Origin: an uncultured Pelagibacteraceae bacterium
GTDB taxonomy: Bacteria > Pseudomonadota > Alphaproteobacteria > Pelagibacterales > Pelagibacteraceae
Assembly (NCBI GenBank): GCA_902582475.1
Contig: CACHSH010000004.1
Coordinates: forward strand, 1-36,123
Direction: 5' to 3'
DNA length: 36,123 nucleotides
Positions 32,195 through 36,123 of the stretch are shown here, piece by piece. The first letter of the stretch is position 1, and each line of letters starts with the position of its first letter. Under the pieces are notes generated by a model. That model was given only the letters and a program-made list of their open reading frames with translations. It was not told the origin of the DNA and did no database searches. The translations under genes were made by a program, and so were the position numbers.

Positions 32195-33484
32195 TTAGTA
32201 GCGATAAGTATCTGGTTTAAATGGTCCTGACGGTTTAACGCTAATATAATCTGCTTGTTCCTTTGACATTTTAGTTAATTTTGCACCAACTTTATCTAGA
32301 TGTAACATAGCAACTTTTTCGTCTAAGTGCTTCGGCAGCACATATACTTTATTTTCATATTTTTTTGAGTTATTCCAAAGTTCGATTTGAGCAATTACCT
32401 GATTGGTAAAAGAAGCACTCATAACAAAACTTGGATGACCAGTGGCGCATCCGAGGTTTACCAATCTACCTTCCGCTAATAAAATAATTCTTTTTTTACT
32501 AGGTAATTCTATTTCATGTACCTGTGGTTTAACCTCGTTCCACTTATAATTTTTTAAAGCCTCAACCTGGATTTCATTATCGAAATGACCAATATTACAT
32601 AAAATTGCTCTATCTTTCATTTCTCTCATGTGGTCTGCGGTTACTATATCTTTGTTTCCCGTTGCTGTTACTACGATGTCTGCGTCTTTTATTGCTTCAT
32701 CCATTAAAACAACTTCATATCCTTCCATAGCGGCCTGAAGAGCACAAATTGGGTCTGTCTCTGTAACCATGACCCTTGCTCCTGATTGTCTTAAAGACGC
32801 TGCACTTCCTTTACCAACATCTCCAAATCCCGCAACTATTGCAACTTTGCCTGACATCATTACGTCTGTTGCTCTTTTAATCCCATCAACTAAACTTTCT
32901 CTGCAACCATAGAGATTATCAAATTTAGATTTGGTAACTGAGTCGTTAACGTTTATAGCGGGAATTAACAATTTCTTACTAGATTCCATTTTTTTAAGTG
33001 CTAATACTCCGGTAGTTGTCTCTTCTGAAACACCTTTTACATTTTTTAATAGCTCTTTATAATCTTTATGCATCACCGCAGTAAGGTCTCCTCCATCATC
33101 TAAAATCATATTTGGTTTCCAATTTTTATCTCCTTCGATAGTTTGTTTAATACACCACCAATATTCTTTTTCTGTTTCACCTTTCCAGGCAAAAACAGGT
33201 ATTCCAGCTTTTGCTATAGCCGCAGCAGCGTGATCTTGTGTAGAGAAAATATTACAAGATGACCATCTAACACTAGCGCCAAGTTCTACCAAAGTTTCTA
33301 TTAGAACAGCGGTTTGAATAGTCATGTGAAGGCATCCTAAAATATGTGCACCTTTAAGAGGTTTCTTGCTTTTAAATTCTTTTCTAAGCGCCATTAGACC
33401 TGGCATTTCTGACTCAGCTATCGAAATTTCTTTTCTTCCAAACTCTGCTAAATTTATATCTTTTACTTTAAAATCCTTATTCAT
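32195..33484 (-). CDS. ahcY: S-adenosylhomocysteine hydrolase
   Basis: The enzyme hydrolyses S-adenosylhomocysteine to adenosine and homocysteine, closing the methyl cycle; the CFA synthase in this window is one SAH producer. The protein has about 429 residues: '[13 protein letters not shown]', '[10 protein letters not shown]', the NAD-binding '[16 protein letters not shown]' and the C-terminal '[13 protein letters not shown]'. The ATG at 33484 is preferred over an upstream in-frame TTG at 33502, because conserved sequence starts with '[12 protein letters not shown]'. No SAH or SAM riboswitch is visible in the 50 bp upstream. Confidence 0.97.
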   Translation of the reverse strand: MNKDFKVKDINLAEFGRKEISIAESEMPGLMALRKEFKSKKPLKGAHILGCLHMTIQTAVLIETLVELGASVRWSSCNIFSTQDHAAAAIAKAGIPVFAWKGETEKEYWWCIKQTIEGDKNWKPNMILDDGGDLTAVMHKDYKELLKNVKGVSEETTTGVLALKKMESSKKLLIPAINVNDSVTKSKFDNLYGCRESLVDGIKRATDVMMSGKVAIVAGFGDVGKGSAASLRQSGARVMVTETDPICALQAAMEGYEVVLMDEAIKDADIVVTATGNKDIVTADHMREMKDRAILCNIGHFDNEIQVEALKNYKWNEVKPQVHEIELPSKKRIILLAEGRLVNLGCATGHPSFVMSASFTNQVIAQIELWNNSKKYENKVYVLPKHLDEKVAMLHLDKVGAKLTKMSKEQADYISVKPSGPFKPDTYRY

Positions 33485-33534
33485 ATAAAAATCTTGTAAC
33501 AATTTAATTTACAGTAATCAAGTAGACTAATTAT

Positions 33535-35067
33535 TTATGTTTTTTTTGGTAGCTCCACTTCTATTTCAGCTCCACTTTGCTTGTCAGTTCTATTGAGTGC
33601 TCTCACTTTGCCTTGGTGCATCTCAACAATGCTCTTTACAATATTTAAGCCTAATCCTGAATGTTCTCCAAACTTTTCTGGTCTATTGCTATAAAATCTT
33701 TTGAAGATTTTTTCTGTATTAATTTCACTAAAACCTGGGCCTTGATCCATAATTTTAAATGAAACAGTATCCTGCTGTCCCTTGATGATTATTATAATTT
33801 CTCCGTCGTGAGGACTAAATGAAATAGCATTGTCTAGTAAATTTGCTAATATTTGTTCTAACCTATTATCTATTCCATAAAGTTGGAAATCGTATCCGTT
33901 TGGCTTCTCCTTTATAATTTTGAACTTAATTCTTTTTTCGCTTACTTTAGAGTTGCTTTTAAATTCATCAATGACATTGTTTACTAATATTTGTAAATCT
34001 AACATTTTCATCTTTTCTCTTGATAAGGATGCTTCATCTTTAAGCATTTGTGAATAATCTGTTATTAATCTATCGATTCTCTCAACATCATGACTCAAGA
34101 TTTTAATTAACTTTACTCTTTCATTTTTATCAGATGTATTTTCTAAAAGTTCAGAAGCTCCTTTAAGTGATGCTAGTGGGTTTCTAATTTCATGTGCTAA
34201 ATCTGCAGATGAATTTTCAGCTCTTCGGGTACGGTCCTGCAAATCTGTCGTCATATTATTCAGTGATCTTGATAGAAGTCCTAGCTCGTCGCTTCTTTTT
34301 AAAAATTTTTCTATTTTTCCTGAAGAGTCATCTTTAGATTTAATTGCTTGGGTATAACCAACTAGAGCAGCAATCGGGGTCAGTATATATTTGTTTAAAA
34401 AAATTGAGAATAAAAATATTACAATCGCAATTGCAAGCACAGTTCTTATTATAAAATTCCTTCTCTCTTCAACTGCTGTTAAAATCTCATTTGCTTGCTC
34501 TGTAACCATTATATAACCTAAAATATTATTGTTAATTTCTAGACCATCCATGGTCTTAACAAAAAAATTATTATTCTCTTTCAATTCAGTAACAATTGGT
34601 TCACCAATTTTTTTATTTATAATTAAATTTTTAATATTCTCTTTTTCTCTAATTAATTTGTTCTCTGTTATTTTTTTTTCAACTTCTAGAGTTTTATTAT
34701 TTATATCTTCTTCTATAACAGCATCTGATTTTATAAAAACATTTTGGTCTAAATCAATTATATTTGTATCGCCAATTAGAATTCCATCAGAATTATAAAA
34801 TTGAACTCTTTCTAGATTTTGAAATAAAAATCTTGTTGATAGCAAAAAATTCTTCAATTCTTTCTCTTCGAAGTTAATTTTAAGTCTTTCAATGTGGTTG
34901 GATGTATTGTTAATTATTACAGTATGTTTTTCTACTCTTTGTTTTACTAAATTTGGCTGAATAGCTTGAAGATAAAAAAAAGTAAATAAGCCTAAAAATA
35001 AAAAAACAACTGAATTAAATATCAAAAATTTTCTTAATATAGATGAAGAGCTTTTAACTAAATTCAT
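33535..35067 (-). CDS. chvG: Sensor histidine kinase, ChvG family
   Basis: The 510-residue inner-membrane kinase has an N-terminal transmembrane helix (about 13-31), a periplasmic sensor region (about 32-205), a second helix (about 208-226), HAMP, the HisKA box with His292 in 'ADLAHEIRNPLASLKG', the N box 'LLDNAISFSP', and G boxes 'DQGPGF' and 'HSGLGLNIVKS'. ChvG/ExoS senses envelope acidity or stress in rhizobia. The sensor region is Asn/Glu/Lys-rich. Stop and start codons of chvI and chvG overlap (TAATG). Confidence 0.9.
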   Translation of the reverse strand: MNLVKSSSSILRKFLIFNSVVFLFLGLFTFFYLQAIQPNLVKQRVEKHTVIINNTSNHIERLKINFEEKELKNFLLSTRFLFQNLERVQFYNSDGILIGDTNIIDLDQNVFIKSDAVIEEDINNKTLEVEKKITENKLIREKENIKNLIINKKIGEPIVTELKENNNFFVKTMDGLEINNNILGYIMVTEQANEILTAVEERRNFIIRTVLAIAIVIFLFSIFLNKYILTPIAALVGYTQAIKSKDDSSGKIEKFLKRSDELGLLSRSLNNMTTDLQDRTRRAENSSADLAHEIRNPLASLKGASELLENTSDKNERVKLIKILSHDVERIDRLITDYSQMLKDEASLSREKMKMLDLQILVNNVIDEFKSNSKVSEKRIKFKIIKEKPNGYDFQLYGIDNRLEQILANLLDNAISFSPHDGEIIIIIKGQQDTVSFKIMDQGPGFSEINTEKIFKRFYSNRPEKFGEHSGLGLNIVKSIVEMHQGKVRALNRTDKQSGAEIEVELPKKT

Positions 35068-35765
35068 TAATTAACATTCCATCTGTAACCACTGCCATAC
35101 CTAGTTTCGATTGATGAAAATTTTTCATCTACTTTTTTAAATTTTTTTCTTATCCTTTTGATATGACTATCTATAGTCCTATCTTCAATATCGGTATTTT
35201 CTTTATAAGCTATATCCATTAAATGCGCTCTCTCTTTAATAACACCAGGTCTCTGAGCAAGTTCTTTTACTATTAAAAACTCTGTAGTCGTTAACTTTTC
35301 AGGTAAGTTTTGTCCATTCCACTGGCATTCTAGTTGGCTTGGATCTAATTTAAGCTTTCCATGGACTATTAGATTTTTAGTTTCGTCTTGGGAATTACTT
35401 TTTTTCCTTAATTGAACTCTTATTCTTTCGACCAAAACCTTGATTGAAAATCCTCCAGACTTTTTTATAAAATCATCTGCACCAAGCTTTAAGCCGAGTA
35501 GTTCATCAACTTCTTCATCTTTGGAAGTAAGGAATATAATTGGAATTGACATCTTTTTTTTTATCCTTTTAAGAAGTTCCTCTCCGTCCATTCTCGGCAT
35601 TTTAATATCAACGACAGCTAAATCAGGAGGGTTTCGAGATAAACCAACTAAAGCACTTTCTCCATCTATATATGTTTGCACTTTAAAGCCCTCTCTCTCG
35701 AGAGCTATACTGAGGCTTGTTAATATATTCCTATCATCATCAACAAGTGCAATAGTTTTAGACAT
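35067..35765 (-). CDS. chvI: OmpR/PhoB-type response regulator, ChvI family
   Basis: The 232-residue regulator has a receiver domain with the acidic pocket 'LVDDDR', phosphoacceptor Asp53 in '[11 protein letters not shown]' and Lys in 'FLTSKDEE', plus a C-terminal winged helix with '[17 protein letters not shown]' and '[15 protein letters not shown]', the hallmark recognition helix. It pairs with the adjacent kinase. In rhizobia the chvI-chvG operon is followed by hprK and PTS genes before ahcY; here these are missing and ahcY follows directly. Confidence 0.93.
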   Translation of the reverse strand: MSKTIALVDDDRNILTSLSIALEREGFKVQTYIDGESALVGLSRNPPDLAVVDIKMPRMDGEELLKRIKKKMSIPIIFLTSKDEEVDELLGLKLGADDFIKKSGGFSIKVLVERIRVQLRKKSNSQDETKNLIVHGKLKLDPSQLECQWNGQNLPEKLTTTEFLIVKELAQRPGVIKERAHLMDIAYKENTDIEDRTIDSHIKRIRKKFKKVDEKFSSIETRYGSGYRWNVN

Positions 35766-35780
35766 AATAATATCCTAATA

Positions 35781-35818
35781 GTTTAAATTAAATTGTCAAA
35801 ATTTAGGCAATTTAAATT
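35781..35818 (-). terminator. Possible weak hairpin between polA and chvI
   Basis: The 53 bp between polA and chvI contain an inverted repeat: TTAAATTG (35787-35794 region) pairs with CAATTTAA (35808-35815 region) around a 12 nt loop, flanked by A/T runs. It might terminate polA or serve as an operator for chvI. It is entirely A/T apart from one G-C pair, so stability is low and the call is tentative. Confidence 0.25.
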
Positions 35819-36123
35819 TTAGTGAGCTTCATCCCAATTATTACCAGAATTAACGTTTACATCTAATGGGATTTTAAACATATGATAATCAGAGCTAGAA
35901 ACTGACTCCATCGTTTTTTTTACAATTTTTTCAACATTCTTTTGATTCGATTTTTGGCACTCAAAAACTAATTCGTCATGTATTTGGAGAAGCATTTTTG
36001 CTTTGTATATCTTATTTGAGTTTATTAAGTCGTCAATTTTAATCATCGCAAGTCTAATGATATCAGCAGCTGAACTTTGAATTGGTGCATTTATTGCAGC
36101 TCTCTCTTGAAAGCTTCTAACGC
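35819..36123 (-). CDS. polA: DNA polymerase I, C-terminal fragment (runs off window)
   Basis: Only the last ~101 residues are inside the window; the frame stays open to the edge. The visible part is the end of the family A polymerase domain: 'QERAAINAPIQSSAADIIR' (motif near the fingers/O1 region, canonical INAPIQGTAADI, with Gly-Thr replaced by Ser-Ser) and motif C 'LLQIHDELVFEC' with the catalytic His-Asp. It ends 'SGNNWDEAH'. Pol I fills gaps in repair and Okazaki processing. Confidence 0.93.
   Translation of the reverse strand, partial: VRSFQERAAINAPIQSSAADIIRLAMIKIDDLINSNKIYKAKMLLQIHDELVFECQKSNQKNVEKIVKKTMESVSSSDYHMFKIPLDVNVNSGNNWDEAH

Noticed and set aside
33485-33534. SAM or SAH riboswitch before ahcY
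   Set aside because: The 50 bp spacer is too short and AT-rich, with no recognisable conserved core or pseudoknot.

Overview
The window is a very AT-rich, tightly packed bacterial chromosome segment. Nearly every gene touches or overlaps the next, and there are no tRNA, rRNA, CRISPR, phage or insertion-sequence features. Gene content and order (ihfB-pyrF-trpBA-accD-folC-trxA on one side; polA-chvI-chvG-ahcY-tsaE-phosphotransferase-nucleotidyltransferase on the other) point to an alphaproteobacterium with a streamlined genome, most likely Pelagibacterales (SAR11) or a close relative. That placement is inferred from style and synteny, not from a search.

Layout. (1) 1-5073, plus strand: end of ihfB, pyrF, a divergent trpB-trpA pair, accD and folC, with 4-53 bp overlaps except a 21 bp pyrF-trpB gap. 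(2) 5070-7889, minus: thioredoxin, an exonuclease I-like DEDDh nuclease and RmuC. (3) 7949-10832, plus: an exported DUF3047 protein, a TauD-type dioxygenase, a tiny lipoprotein, a 33-residue membrane peptide and an exported metallo-beta-lactamase-fold hydrolase. (4) 10825-14016, minus: a DapA-like lyase, cyclopropane fatty acid synthase and a very basic coiled-coil protein. (5) 14063-19386: a family 9 glycosyltransferase, a membrane J-domain protein, oligopeptidase B, a lipoprotein and a purine permease. (6) 19426-21457, minus: purine phosphoribosyltransferase, AlkA-like glycosylase and an EamA transporter. (7) 21505-26756, plus: msrA, sseA and an RND pump with its adaptor. (8) 26746-29339, minus: transglycosylase lipoprotein, exported unknown, exported nuclease, ATPase zeta subunit, VanZ-like protein and CutA. 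(9) gpmA, then the conserved minus-strand block running to polA.

The most notable content is the trpB-trpA pair. Both proteins are full length and keep the core catalytic Lys (beta) and Glu/Asp (alpha). Several otherwise near-invariant residues are changed: the KRED motif, catalytic Glu109 to Asp, the PLP-nitrogen Ser377 to Cys, and Gln114/His115 to Tyr/Asn. Both partners of the inter-subunit salt bridge (alpha Asp56, beta Lys167) are lost together. trpF is missing from its usual place. The adjacent accD and folC also carry unusual motif changes. This block may be a repurposed tryptophan-synthase-like complex.

Second, the conserved synteny block is interrupted exactly where addA-addB normally sit between trxA and the nucleotidyltransferase gene. 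About 24.7 kb of other genes lie there, starting with the nuclease genes sbcB-like and rmuC. Further points of interest are an RND adaptor with no alpha-helical hairpin, an intrinsic terminator whose stem and T-tract encode the end of a converging gene, and convergent gene pairs that overlap at their stop codons.
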